64,000 nt of DNA from Streptomyces sp. NBC_00569 (GCF_036345255.1 NZ_CP107783.1:8487001-8551000), one strand, 5' to 3'. Numbered from the stretch's first letter, positions 8,961 through 16,812 are shown. Notes: generated by a model not told the origin, from the letters alone. Translations and numbers: made by a program.

Positions 8961-9566
8961 ATGCACCACACCACCAGCAACACCTCTCAGCACCGCGCAC
9001 TTGGCAACCACGCATGGCGCGACCGCGCGGGCTGCCGCTCGACACCTCACCACCAGGTCGACCCCGACCTCTTCTTCCCCGAACCCGACGAACTGGACCG
9101 CATCCACCAGGCCAAGACCCTCTGCGCCCAGTGCCCCGTTCGCCAAGGCTGCCTTGACGCCGCCCTAGACAACGGCGACACCGTCGGCATCCGGGGCGGC
9201 ATGACCGAAGAGGAACGGGACCCGCTGCACAAGAAGACGGAGTTCCGACTCGACTACAGCCGAGTCAACGACGCATTGGCCGGCCGCGACATCTTCCTCT
9301 CCCGCGCCGAACGCCGCGCCGTCGCGCGTGCCGCCTGCCAGGCCGACATCCCCGCGGACCGGCTCGCCACCATGCTCAAGATCAGCGATGAGCACGCCAA
9401 GAAGCTCTACCGCCGCACCCGGCGCGAAATCCGCAACCGTGCCGCAGAACAGAAGCAAGCGACGGAGGATAACGCGGCAGTGATCCCCCTCGGCGACACC
9501 CGCAAGGCGTCGCATAACCCGCAGCGCAAAGCCTCTGCACACGGCACAGGCCAGAGCGCCGCGTGA
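8961..9566 (+). CDS. WhiB-family iron-sulfur regulator
   Basis: The ATG at 8961 follows GGAGACACCC. The four cluster-binding cysteines are C25, C55, C58 and C64 (LCAQCPVRQGC), followed by the GIRGG turn at about 76-80, as in Wbl proteins. The protein is 201 residues, longer than usual, with a basic C-terminal extension (KLYRRTRREIRNR) and a helix-turn-helix-like stretch near ISDEHAKKLYRR. Wbl proteins bind sigma factor and DNA in a redox-dependent way. Its place inside the replication/transfer operon suggests control of element genes. Confidence 0.88.
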   Translation: MHHTTSNTSQHRALGNHAWRDRAGCRSTPHHQVDPDLFFPEPDELDRIHQAKTLCAQCPVRQGCLDAALDNGDTVGIRGGMTEEERDPLHKKTEFRLDYSRVNDALAGRDIFLSRAERRAVARAACQADIPADRLATMLKISDEHAKKLYRRTRREIRNRAAEQKQATEDNAAVIPLGDTRKASHNPQRKASAHGTGQSAA

Positions 9567-10561
9567 GCCACTCGCCGCCCACTCCGGCCCACATCAACTC
9601 ATGGGACCGAGCGGCCATCGTCGCCCTCGGCGGCGCCGGATGCGCTCTCTCCTACGACGCCCTCCAACAGATGGCCACCGCCATCCACATCCGAGGCTTC
9701 CTGACCTTCGTCTTTCCCTTGGTCATCGACGGCTTCATCGCCTACGGAGTACGCGCACTCCTCGTCCTACGCAGCGCACCTCTCGCCGCCCGCTGCTATG
9801 TCTGGCTGCTCTTCGGCACAGCGACTGCCGCCAGCATCTGGGCCAACGCACTGCACGCAGTACGCCTCAACGAACAACAGCCCGAGCGCACCGGTCTCCG
9901 CCTCGGCGACGTCACCGTCGGGGTGTTGTCCACCCTGGCCCCACTCGCCCTGGCCGGAGCCGTCCACCTGTACATCCTCATCGCCCGCCGAATTACCGAA
10001 GCAGCTGTGGCCGGGACAACGGACAACCAGAGTGCCCGGAGCGGGCGGGACGGCGCTGCCGACCCGGATACCGTCCCGATAGCCACCGGCCAGGTACCCG
10101 CAGACAACGTCCGTCGGCCGACCGTCCGGACATCGGCCACCGAAGTGTCCGTGGAGACCAACACGGTCACAGCGCCGGTCGAAGCCTCCGGACACTCGCC
10201 GGTCGGCCCGGAACCCGCACGCCATGACCGAGCTGCCGACCTGGACGGTCAGTCGGTCGCCAGACCTCGGACGGTCACCGTCCTGCCCTCGGCGAAAGCG
10301 CCAGAGACCTTCGCGGACACCATCCGCGCCCGCCGCCCGGACAACCGTGACCAGAAGCCAACGGCGGTCACCGACGACGAACTCCTCGACATCGCCCGCA
10401 CCGCGGTCAGCGACTCCGGACGCGTGACCCGGAAGGTCGTCGGCGACGCCATCCGAAGCCGAAACCTCGGTCTGGGCAACGACCGGCTCACCGACCTCAT
10501 GCGCCTCCTGCGCGAAGAACGTGACAAGGCTCAGCAACAGGTCAACGACCCGGTCAACTGA
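9563..10561 (+). CDS. DUF2637 membrane protein
   Basis: The GTG at 9563 overlaps the WhiB stop. The first 145 residues carry four predicted membrane helices (including LTFVFPLVIDGFIAYGVRAL and LSTLAPLALAGAVHLYILIA), matching the DUF2637 domain common on Streptomyces conjugative elements. The rest is a long hydrophilic tail ending in a helical DNA-binding-like segment (LLDIARTAVSDSGRVTRKVV). DUF2637 proteins are thought to aid transfer or spread within the mycelium; the exact role is unproven. Confidence 0.82.
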   Translation: MSHSPPTPAHINSWDRAAIVALGGAGCALSYDALQQMATAIHIRGFLTFVFPLVIDGFIAYGVRALLVLRSAPLAARCYVWLLFGTATAASIWANALHAVRLNEQQPERTGLRLGDVTVGVLSTLAPLALAGAVHLYILIARRITEAAVAGTTDNQSARSGRDGAADPDTVPIATGQVPADNVRRPTVRTSATEVSVETNTVTAPVEASGHSPVGPEPARHDRAADLDGQSVARPRTVTVLPSAKAPETFADTIRARRPDNRDQKPTAVTDDELLDIARTAVSDSGRVTRKVVGDAIRSRNLGLGNDRLTDLMRLLREERDKAQQQVNDPVN

Positions 10562-10645
10562 CCGGACACCTTCTCTCCGGCGGGTGCCAAGGAACCGCCA
10601 CCGAGCCGGGCACCCGCCCCTGCACACGAACAGGACGCAGCACGA

Positions 10646-10864
10646 ATGCGCACCACATCAACCACCCGCCTCGAAGCCGACGCGTGGATCGCCGTACTCA
10701 TCAGGTACGAGCACCTGCACAAATCCGGACCCGAGGAGACCTGGACCGTGAAGCGCACACCCGCGAGCACGCCCCAGCCCCTTCACCGCCCTGTTCTGGC
10801 CCTCGACTTCGTCGCCGACGTCCTGCGCGACGTACGCCGCGACGCCTCAGGCCTTCGACGATGA
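10646..10864 (+). CDS. small hypothetical protein upstream of mobC
   Basis: A 72-residue frame from ATG 10646 to TGA 10864 overlaps the mobC start by four bases (ATGA). It has a central LEADAWIAVLIRYEHLHKSG stretch and a VLALDFVADVLRDVRRDA helix. I do not recognise it. Coupling to mobC and its position in the operon argue that it is real. Confidence 0.5.
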   Translation: MRTTSTTRLEADAWIAVLIRYEHLHKSGPEETWTVKRTPASTPQPLHRPVLALDFVADVLRDVRRDASGLRR

Positions 10865-11484
10865 CCCTTCACGACCCGACCCAGACCCGCCTGGAATCGG
10901 GTGAGGTCCATTGCCCGTACCGAGGCCGAGCAAGCTGTAGCCTCCGTAACTCCTCCGCTGCCACGGGCTGCGGAGGAGTTACGGAAGCGCATGCCCCCAC
11001 CCCTGAAGGGGAGGAGGAGGCCCGGCACCAGGGGGCGCCGGGCTCTGAGGCTGCGATCGAGGGCGGATCGCAGCCTGGGGGAGAAGCCGACCCGACCGCC
11101 GCGACGTGTGCGCGTCCCCGACTGCGCCAGAGCGTGCCCCGCGACCAAATCCGCAGCGTCCGCCTGACCCGCGACGAACTCGACCTCGTCCACCACGCCG
11201 CCGAATCCGTCGGCCTGAAGACCGCAGGATTCCTCGCAGACGCCGCCGTCGCGGTCGCCCAGGCCCAAGGCGGTCCGAAAACCTGGCTGTTGGACCAGCG
11301 CCGCCAGGTCGAGGAACTGATGGCCGCGAGCACCCAGCTCGTCCGTGCCGGCAACAACCTCAACCAGGTTGCCCGCATCCTCAATTCCGGAGGTCATGTC
11401 GAATACGCAGACGAGGCGGTCGCCCGTGTCCTGCGAGCCGCGGCCCGGATTGAGGCTGCGGCCATCGAACTGGCCAGGCGGTGA
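10861..11484 (+). CDS. MobC-like relaxosome accessory protein
   Basis: The C-terminal 120 residues carry the MobC pattern: a ribbon-helix-helix-like start (IRSVRLTRDELDLVHHAAES) and the signature STQLVRAGNNLNQVARILNS. MobC proteins bind oriT and help the relaxase open the strand. The frame is open from ATG 10861, but residues 20-80 are low complexity and encoded by a run of inverted repeats (10942-11076), so translation may really start later, near the end of that region. The relaxase starts 4 bp after the stop. Confidence 0.85.
   Translation: MTLHDPTQTRLESGEVHCPYRGRASCSLRNSSAATGCGGVTEAHAPTPEGEEEARHQGAPGSEAAIEGGSQPGGEADPTAATCARPRLRQSVPRDQIRSVRLTRDELDLVHHAAESVGLKTAGFLADAAVAVAQAQGGPKTWLLDQRRQVEELMAASTQLVRAGNNLNQVARILNSGGHVEYADEAVARVLRAAARIEAAAIELARR
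10942..11076 (+). other. oriT candidate (inverted-repeat cluster)
   Basis: Four inverted repeats lie in 135 bp: 15-bp perfect arms at 10942-10956/10968-10982 (CCGTAACTCCTCCGC), CCCCT/AGGGG at 10998-11009, CCCGGC/GCCGGG at 11019-11040, and 11-bp perfect arms at 11048-11058/11066-11076 (AGGCTGCGATC). The cluster sits just upstream of, or in the 5' end of, mobC and ahead of the relaxase, the usual place for a transfer origin. The nic site cannot be assigned. The repeats could also be an attenuator for mobC. Confidence 0.5.
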
Positions 11485-11487
11485 ACC

Positions 11488-13233
11488 GTGGTCCCGGACA
11501 TCTCTACCGGCAGCCGTACGTACGGACTCCTCGCCTATCTCTATGGGCCCGGCCGCCGGGACGAACACACCGCCCCGCACATCGTCGCCGCCTGGAGTCA
11601 GGAACTCGCCCCAGACCCCGGCCGCGACCCGGCCGCCACCCTCAAGCAGCTCACTGACCGACTCGACCTCCCCGTTCTCGCCCTGCCGAAGGACCAACGC
11701 CCGGTCCGGCACGTGTGGCACTGCCCCGTACGCACCGCGCCGGGCGACCGGCACCTCACCGATGCCGAGTGGGGCGAGGTAGCCCGCCGCATCGTCCACG
11801 CCACAGGCATCGCCGAGGATGGCGACGACAAGGCATGCCGGTGGATCGCCGTACGCCACGCCGACGACCACATCCACATCGTCGCCACGCTCAAGCGCGA
11901 AGACGGACGCAGTCCCCGCCGCCACGAAGACGGCATTCGCGCCCAGGCCGAATGCCGCAAGATCGAAAGGGCATGGGGCCTGCAGATCCTCAACCAGGGT
12001 GACGGAACCGCTGCTCAACGCCCGACCAGTGCCGAACGCTCCAAGGCCGAACGCACGGGCCGGGCCGAACCGCCCCGCGAAACGCTACGCGAGCAGGTCC
12101 GCCAGGCCCTGACCGGAGCCGCCGCCGAGGACGAGTTCTTCCGCCGCCTCACCGAGGCCGGCCTGCGTCTCGAAAAGCGCATCGCCCCCTCCGGCGACAC
12201 CATCGGATACAAGGTCGCCCTGCCAGGTGACCGCAACCGCGACGGACAGCCCATCTGGTTCCCCGGCTCCAAACTCGCCCCCGACCTCTCCCTCCCTAAG
12301 ATCCGGGAACGCCTTGAAGCTGGAACCGTCGACAACGGGCCAGCCCCCGGCGGCCCGGTCCACCCGTCCTCCCGACCGGCCCGCGCACGACGTAACGCCA
12401 CCCACGTTGCTGAGCAGGCGCTCACGACACTCGCCGGAGACCACGACGGAGATATAGCCGCGCAGCTCGTTGGAGTCGGCGAACTGCTCGACGCCGTCGC
12501 CCAGACGGCCCCGGCCTCCACCCGCAAGGAACTCTCCGAAGCAGCCCGCACCTTCGAGCGCGCCACCCGCTCCCACATCCGTGCCGAGCACGCCGACCAT
12601 CGCGCTCTACGGTCCGCTGCGCGCGGCATCGTCCGTGCCGGCAACGCCTTGGGCAAAGGCGAGGACGGCGGTAGCACCGCGATGCTTCTGTCCACCATGG
12701 TCCTCGTCACCATCGCCGCCATCCGCTGGCACTCCGCCCGCGGACACGCCCAACAGGCCGCTGCCGCCCGGCAAGCCGCCCAACACCTGCGCGCCGCGTA
12801 CCGAACCGCTGCCGCCACCCCCATGAACACGATGCGCGCGCAGGGCCGCCAGCTCCCCGCTCCCGTCCGCGACTGCTACGCCCACACCCTCGAAGGTGCC
12901 CTCCCCGCACAGGCCGACCACCTCCTGTGCGAACCCGGCTGGGACGCCCTTGCCGCCACCCTCGCCCAAGCCGAACAAGCAGGGCACGATCCCGAGACGC
13001 TCCTTCAACAAGCCATCGAATCTCTCGAGTTGGACACCGCTGACAACGTCACCGACGTCCTCGTCTGGCGACTGCGTAGCATCGGAGAGCTGCCCGCAGC
13101 TGCCATCTCAGCCCGCGGACGAACGAACCCCCGATTGCACCCGCCACAGCCCCAGGCCCCGAAGCCAACGACACCCGAGTCTCCGGCCCGGAGGGGAGTG
13201 AGCAGCTCGCGCAGGCCAGGCCCTCGGCGCTGA
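11488..13233 (+). CDS. relaxase/mobilization nuclease
   Basis: The GTG at 11488 gives 581 residues. The three-histidine metal site HADDHIHIVATLKRE (H124, H128, H130) follows an upstream RPVRHVWHCPVR motif, as in relaxase/mobilization nuclease proteins of actinobacterial ICEs. The likely catalytic tyrosine is Y12 or Y19 near the N-terminus. A single hydrophobic segment near residues 395-412 (AMLLSTMVLVTIAAIRW) could anchor the C-terminal half to the membrane or channel. It should nick oriT and pilot the single strand through the type IV secretion channel encoded at 52-60 kb or a similar one. Confidence 0.88.
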   Translation: MVPDISTGSRTYGLLAYLYGPGRRDEHTAPHIVAAWSQELAPDPGRDPAATLKQLTDRLDLPVLALPKDQRPVRHVWHCPVRTAPGDRHLTDAEWGEVARRIVHATGIAEDGDDKACRWIAVRHADDHIHIVATLKREDGRSPRRHEDGIRAQAECRKIERAWGLQILNQGDGTAAQRPTSAERSKAERTGRAEPPRETLREQVRQALTGAAAEDEFFRRLTEAGLRLEKRIAPSGDTIGYKVALPGDRNRDGQPIWFPGSKLAPDLSLPKIRERLEAGTVDNGPAPGGPVHPSSRPARARRNATHVAEQALTTLAGDHDGDIAAQLVGVGELLDAVAQTAPASTRKELSEAARTFERATRSHIRAEHADHRALRSAARGIVRAGNALGKGEDGGSTAMLLSTMVLVTIAAIRWHSARGHAQQAAAARQAAQHLRAAYRTAAATPMNTMRAQGRQLPAPVRDCYAHTLEGALPAQADHLLCEPGWDALAATLAQAEQAGHDPETLLQQAIESLELDTADNVTDVLVWRLRSIGELPAAAISARGRTNPRLHPPQPQAPKPTTPESPARRGVSSSRRPGPRR

Positions 13234-13305
13234 CCAGCACCGCAAAGGGCTGGACACTCACAGACGCCGTCTGTTAGGGCTGGTGAAGAAGAGGACGAGG
13301 AGACC

Positions 13306-13698
13306 ATGCCGATGCTCATTGAAGACCGCCAGCCCCCGAGAGCCATTCCGCCGACATCGGCTGGGGACGCTGACCCTCTGCTGCGGCTCCAGCAGGAATC
13401 CCAGCTCGGTGACGGCATCATCCGCCTCCGCACCACCACCCACCCCGAAGAGATCCGGATCACGGGCATCCCGGTGATGTGCTCGAAGTGTGGGGCCCGG
13501 CGGGACTGGATGGTCATCTGTGACCGCAGCACGATCAGTATCCGCTGCCGATGCGCGCACGAGTGGGTCGAGCCGGAGCTGACTCGCGCGGACTACCAGG
13601 CGATGATCGATGTCGGCGGCGTGGACCACCCGAGCCTGGAGGCCGCTGCCCAGGCCATGGGATACGACGGCACGCTGGCTGGCGCCTACCTCGCATAG
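13306..13698 (+). CDS. hypothetical cysteine-rich (zinc-ribbon-like) protein
   Basis: The 130-residue protein starts at an ATG behind GAGGAG. CSKC (59-62), C72 and CRC (81-83) could bind zinc. The C-terminal part (TRADYQAMIDVGGVDHPSLE) is helical and ends at TAG 13698. I do not recognise the family. It is the last gene that looks intact in the mobilization operon; decayed DNA follows. Confidence 0.6.
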   Translation: MPMLIEDRQPPRAIPPTSAGDADPLLRLQQESQLGDGIIRLRTTTHPEEIRITGIPVMCSKCGARRDWMVICDRSTISIRCRCAHEWVEPELTRADYQAMIDVGGVDHPSLEAAAQAMGYDGTLAGAYLA

Positions 13699-14012
13699 CG
13701 AGCGATATTGCATTGGATGGCAACATACGCCGTAGCGCTCAAAGCCTCGGGGTTCGTAGTCGGCCATCCGATTCCACTGCAGTTGTAGAGGCATTCGAGC
13801 CACTCCTGGCGGCAGGATTCACGAGTCAGCTGATTCCTGGCCGGTGCTCATGAGAGTGCCCTTGAATGACCTCATGGGTCATTTACGGGTCAGCGGGACC
13901 TGACGATGGGACTCGACAGTGCGTCACTCCTGCGTCTGTCGAGGCGCTGGCACGGTAGGACTTTCCTACCTCATCAAGCATCCGGCTGAGCTCCGCTCTC
14001 CGGGCCTTCCCG
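13699..14012. other. no gene seen
   Basis: The stretch has short frames on both strands without family features, ribosome sites or convincing codon bias. It marks the change from the intact mobilization operon to decayed sequence. Confidence 0.5.
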
Positions 14013-14190
14013 CCGCAGGTCGTGCTGGTCGGCTGCGGAAGCATCGCGGAATTCGCCCATGTCCCAGCGCTGGCCGAGTCCCCGGGCCTCCGTGTCACCG
14101 ACCCATCTGGTAGACCCTGCCCCGGAGCGGCTGGCTCGTATAGAGCAGCTCCTGGGCCTGACGGCAGCCCGGACGGCTGCCTGGTGGAAG
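14013..14190 (+). pseudogene. Gfo/Idh/MocA-family oxidoreductase, N-terminal remnant
   Basis: VVLVGCGSIAEFAHVPAL (from about 14019) is a classical NAD(P)-binding start of Gfo/Idh/MocA dehydrogenases. At about 14100 the homology moves to another frame, continuing LVDPAPERLARIEQLLGL. The rest of the enzyme, including the catalytic EKP region, is missing. It is a frameshifted, truncated remnant of a sugar or inositol dehydrogenase-type gene. Confidence 0.6.
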
Positions 14191-14613
14191 TCGGTGTGGG
14201 TGTCCACGCCGTCTGCCATGCTGGGAACTGCTCTCCTTCCGTGCGATACGCGAGGGATCGCACGGGCCGGTCGGGCGTCAGGACAAGACTGTGATGGGAC
14301 CTTTGGCCGGGCTCCTATGAGGTCACAGGCGCTCGACCGGCCGCGTGCAGAGCGGCACCGCCAGACCGCCGACGATTCCTGGAAAAGACAGCCCGAAGCG
14401 TCAATCGTTCGGTGGGTCAGGCCGCCGAGCGGTGCCATGACCAATCCTCACAGTCGTTCGTACAGTGGCGCGCTCCACCTGGACGCCATGAACCACGCCC
14501 GCTCCACAGACGTGTGGGTCGACGGCGGACGGGATGGGAGCTGGGGGCAGTGGTGGGTTTTGGGTTGCAGAGATGGGAGCAGCCAGTGCGGCACAAAGGC
14601 GCCGTGGTCACTT

Positions 14614-14626
14614 CTACCGGTGGTAG
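14614..14626. promoter_or_regulatory. palindromic operator-like site
   Basis: CTACC-GGT-GGTAG is a perfect 5-bp inverted repeat overlapping a possible -10 (TAGCCT at 14624). It lies just before the hairpin-rich leader at 14640. No cognate regulator is known and the -35 is unclear. Confidence 0.3.
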
Positions 14627-14639
14627 CCTGACCGCGCGC

Positions 14640-14818
14640 CGGGCGACAGTTCCGCCCGAAGCCGACAAGCTAACCAGCTAAGCGTCTGGCCCAGTGGCCA
14701 GGAGCGCTGAAGGTGCAAGCACCTGCACCGGCTGGGACCCGAGGTAGTTGCCAGCAGTGGATTTGCTGGCTCGGGCTGAAGCGCACAGCCCCGGACCGTT
14801 AGTTCCGGGAGTCTGTGC
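14640..14818 (+). ncRNA. structured RNA/leader with five successive hairpins
   Basis: Five stem-loops follow each other: CGGGCG (14640-14645/14653-14658); CTGGCC (14686-14691/14696-14701) with an outer AGCG/CGCT; GGTGCA (14712-14717/14724-14729); GCCAGCA (14750-14756/14764-14770) stacked on CCCGA/TCGGG (14738-14742/14771-14775); and CCCGGA (14790-14795/14804-14809) extended by GCACAG/CTGTGC (14783-14788/14813-14818). The density of perfect stems is unlike ordinary decayed DNA. A micro-ORF with a good ribosome site follows, so this may be a riboregulator, or an independent RNA. It matches no RNA family I can name. Confidence 0.42.
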
Positions 14819-14872
14819 ATGCTTCCCCCGGAAGAACGCCCAGGCTCTCGGAGGATCACCTCAGGAGCCCTT

Positions 14873-14989
14873 GTGGATCTTCTCCAGACCGTCGCCCAAC
14901 TCGTCACCCTAGCCTCGGCGCTGCTCGAATTTGGGCGAAGGATCGAGGCTTGGCGCCGTCAGCGCGGCGACAGAGACGGCGAGGAGTAG
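14873..14989 (+). CDS. 38-residue micro-ORF behind structured leader
   Basis: The GTG at 14873 is preceded at ideal spacing by AGGAG (14863-14867). The product opens with MDLLQTVAQLVTLASALLEF and ends in the charged tail REGDRDGEE-like segment (RRQRGDRDGEE). It is an amphipathic or membrane-seeking helix with a charged end, as in small toxins, leader peptides or membrane regulators. Function unknown. Its credibility rests on the ribosome site and composition rather than on homology. Confidence 0.4.
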   Translation: MDLLQTVAQLVTLASALLEFGRRIEAWRRQRGDRDGEE

Positions 14990-15580
14990 GGACCGTGCAT
15001 CTGTCGAGGTCGTTGGGTGAAGCTGACACCAACGCCTGACACCAACAGGGGCGAGCCGCAACGGTTGGAGGCGGATGGCAGCGGACATCGGGTCAAGGTG
15101 CGCAGCGGGCTGACGACCTAGCAGATGCTGCCTGATCGACCTGATAAAGATCCAGGCCGACCTCAAAGTCTCGCTCGATCGAGCCCCAGCGGCTCCGCTG
15201 CCCACGATGTTTCACGCGGCGTTTCACGATCTTGCAAGACCAACTTTTACGCGGGACGCCGTACCTTGGCTGTTGATTCGCCGTAGTTCCTCTACGTCAT
15301 TTCGGTCGCTTAAGGAAAAGACTAAGTAAAGAGGGAAACGGGCGAAGTGGACAGACCGTGAAGAGGTGGGACGCGCAGAACGCCGGATTGTCAGTGGGGG
15401 GCGGTATAAGGGGGAGCCGGTGGAAGAAATGCCAGTTCAGCGCCCTCTGACCCGCTCGGGATCACGCAAAGTGGCCCAATGCGTCGAAATGAAGGGGGCG
15501 TTGGTGTACCGCGAGCGCACATCGAGTCTGAGCCTCCCACGCCCGCCGCTGACGCGCCAACATGGTTGGACCACGAAGAA
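14990..15580. other. no confident gene
   Basis: No frame here shows family features. TTTCACG repeats (around 15210-15230) and A-rich, lower-GC sequence around 15300-15340 (AAGGAAAAGACTAAGTAAAG) differ from the surroundings and hint at foreign or regulatory DNA. The short frame at 15366-15590 has no ribosome site. Confidence 0.4.
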
Positions 15581-15628
15581 GCCCACCTGAACCGCGCTGG
15601 CTTCCCAACGAGAGCGGTATAGGTGGGC
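15581..15628 (+). promoter_or_regulatory. hairpin leader before small membrane ORF
   Basis: GCCCACCT (15581-15588) pairs with AGGTGGGC (15621-15628), and ACCGC (15591-15595) pairs with GCGGT (15614-15618) inside it, giving 13 base pairs around a 2x2 internal loop. The hairpin ends 11 bp before the GGAGG of the next small ORF, a position suited to translational control. Confidence 0.4.
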
Positions 15629-15649
15629 GACGAACCTTGGAGGTCCAGC

Positions 15650-15889
15650 TTGAGTGTCCCCCCGTCCACCCCGCGGCTGTCAACTCGTAGTCCCCAGCCG
15701 ATCTTGGTAATAACCGTGATCGTCTGCATTCTCTGGGCGGCCGTGCCTCAAGTACAGGAACTGATCACGTCGTTGATCGTCCTGAACGCGTTGTGGCTCG
15801 CGCAGGCCGGCGTCAGTATTAGCGCAAGGGCGGCAGTGGGCGTACAGCGGCGGATTACCGCAACTGCAGCGATCGACCGCATCCGATAG
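15650..15889 (+). CDS. small membrane protein (TTG start)
   Basis: The TTG at 15650 has GGAGG seven bases upstream (TTGGAGGTCCAGC). The 79 residues contain two adjacent hydrophobic stretches, PILVITVIVCILWAAVP and LITSLIVLNALWLAQAGV, then a basic tail (VGVQRRITATAAIDRIR). It is probably a small inner-membrane protein of unknown role. Longer starts (GTG 15623) lack a ribosome site. A hairpin leader precedes it. Confidence 0.5.
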   Translation: MSVPPSTPRLSTRSPQPILVITVIVCILWAAVPQVQELITSLIVLNALWLAQAGVSISARAAVGVQRRITATAAIDRIR

Positions 15890-16089
15890 CGCCTCTGCCT
15901 GGCCCACGAGCGACCTGCTTGGTCCTCGCTGACCGTTCTGCATAGAGCTACGGACTAGAAGTTTCCCCGTGCCCCTGGCGTGCCCGATCAGCGGGAGACG
16001 AGCGGGGAACCACGGAGAACCACGGAGGGTCCGGCACTGCCACGCAGGTCAGCGGCACCGCAGGTCAGCACTGATCCGCATACGGCGTC

Positions 16090-16242
16090 TTCCAAACTGG
16101 TGCTCCAGAGCCTTGCGTCGGCTCAGCAGTGGTGAAGCAGGCGGCGGCCGACAAGGTGGTGCCCGAACTGGCGACGTACGGCGGACAGTTCGGGCAGACC
16201 TCGCTCAGCAAGGCGGATGAAGACCATCTGAAAGGAGATGGC
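16090..16242 (+). pseudogene. DUF1269-like protein, C-terminal remnant
   Basis: VVKQAAADKVVPELATYGGQ followed by TSLSKADEDHLK matches the C-terminal half of DUF1269-type membrane proteins, which normally have a transmembrane segment before it. That N-terminal part is missing and no intact start is present. Upstream is a tandem 10-mer (AACCACGGAG twice, 16008-16027). Confidence 0.4.
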
Positions 16243-16332
16243 GAAGGCGGCGCGGGCTGCTGCCTGAGGGGTACGGGAGCGGCCGCCCTGCTTGCCGTAA
16301 CGCGGGGCGGCCGGGGTGGGCTCGCAGGGTCG

Positions 16333-16713
16333 TCAGTCCGCCGTCGGCTCTGTCCCGATCAGGGAGAACGCGAGGATCGAGACGCGCGTGATCAATCCCG
16401 CAAGCAGGATCGTGCCGAGGCCCTCGACCTCCAGCTCGGAGAACTTCCCGCCCAGCCAGGAGAGCAGCCACCAGATGAGCGAGTCCTGTAAGAATCCGGC
16501 CAGGCCGAAGGCCAGCAGAGCCGGGGCCGGGACACGGGCGGATGGGCCGACGTAGACGAGCTGGGTGAGGAGGATGACCACGAGGGCCGCGACCATGAGT
16601 GAGAACGGCACGTCCACGTCTTCCGCACCCAGGGTGATGCCGGGCAGCAGGGCCCCGGCTATGCATACGCCAGCGAGGGCACCGAGCTTGCGTCGTCTGC
16701 CTATGTCAGTCAT
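16333..16713 (-). CDS. small four-helix membrane protein (phage-holin-4-like)
   Basis: The ATG at 16711-16713 gives 126 residues with four hydrophobic segments: LGALAGVCIAGALLPGITLG, SLMVAALVVILLTQLVYVG, PALLAFGLAGFLQDSLIWWL and LGTILLAGLITRVSILAFSL. The spacing resembles Phage_holin_4_2-type bacterial membrane proteins. No lysis partner is nearby, so holin function is not implied. It is one of few intact genes in the decayed 14-17 kb stretch. Confidence 0.6.
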   Translation of the reverse strand: MTDIGRRRKLGALAGVCIAGALLPGITLGAEDVDVPFSLMVAALVVILLTQLVYVGPSARVPAPALLAFGLAGFLQDSLIWWLLSWLGGKFSELEVEGLGTILLAGLITRVSILAFSLIGTEPTAD

Positions 16714-16761
16714 GGGCGGACTCTCGCACGCGGGAGGTGAGCCTGTGAACATCCCGTAGGG

Positions 16762-16812
16762 TCCGTGATCGGATCGAACCGACGTCACCCGACTTGCAAA
16801 CGGGTCCCTGAA
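16762..16812 (-). other. tRNA-like 3'-half relic (low certainty)
   Basis: On the minus strand the segment reads like an anticodon arm with loop TTTGCAA (TGC anticodon) followed by a GGTTCGATCC T-arm. The anticodon stem is imperfect, the T stem only fits with a short loop, and no acceptor or 5' half is present. It could be a scar of a tRNA-targeting element or chance similarity. Confidence 0.25.

Noticed and set aside
14412..14681. Plus-strand frames of 80-90 codons before the hairpin cluster
   Set aside because: No ribosome site or motif, and they end inside the hairpins.
14640..14990. Considered as a retron RNA or group II intron piece
   Set aside because: No reverse transcriptase gene nearby and none of the expected conserved elements were recognised.
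16333..16713. Considered as part of a phage lysis cassette
   Set aside because: No endolysin or structural phage gene nearby; the holin-like fold is common in ordinary membrane proteins.
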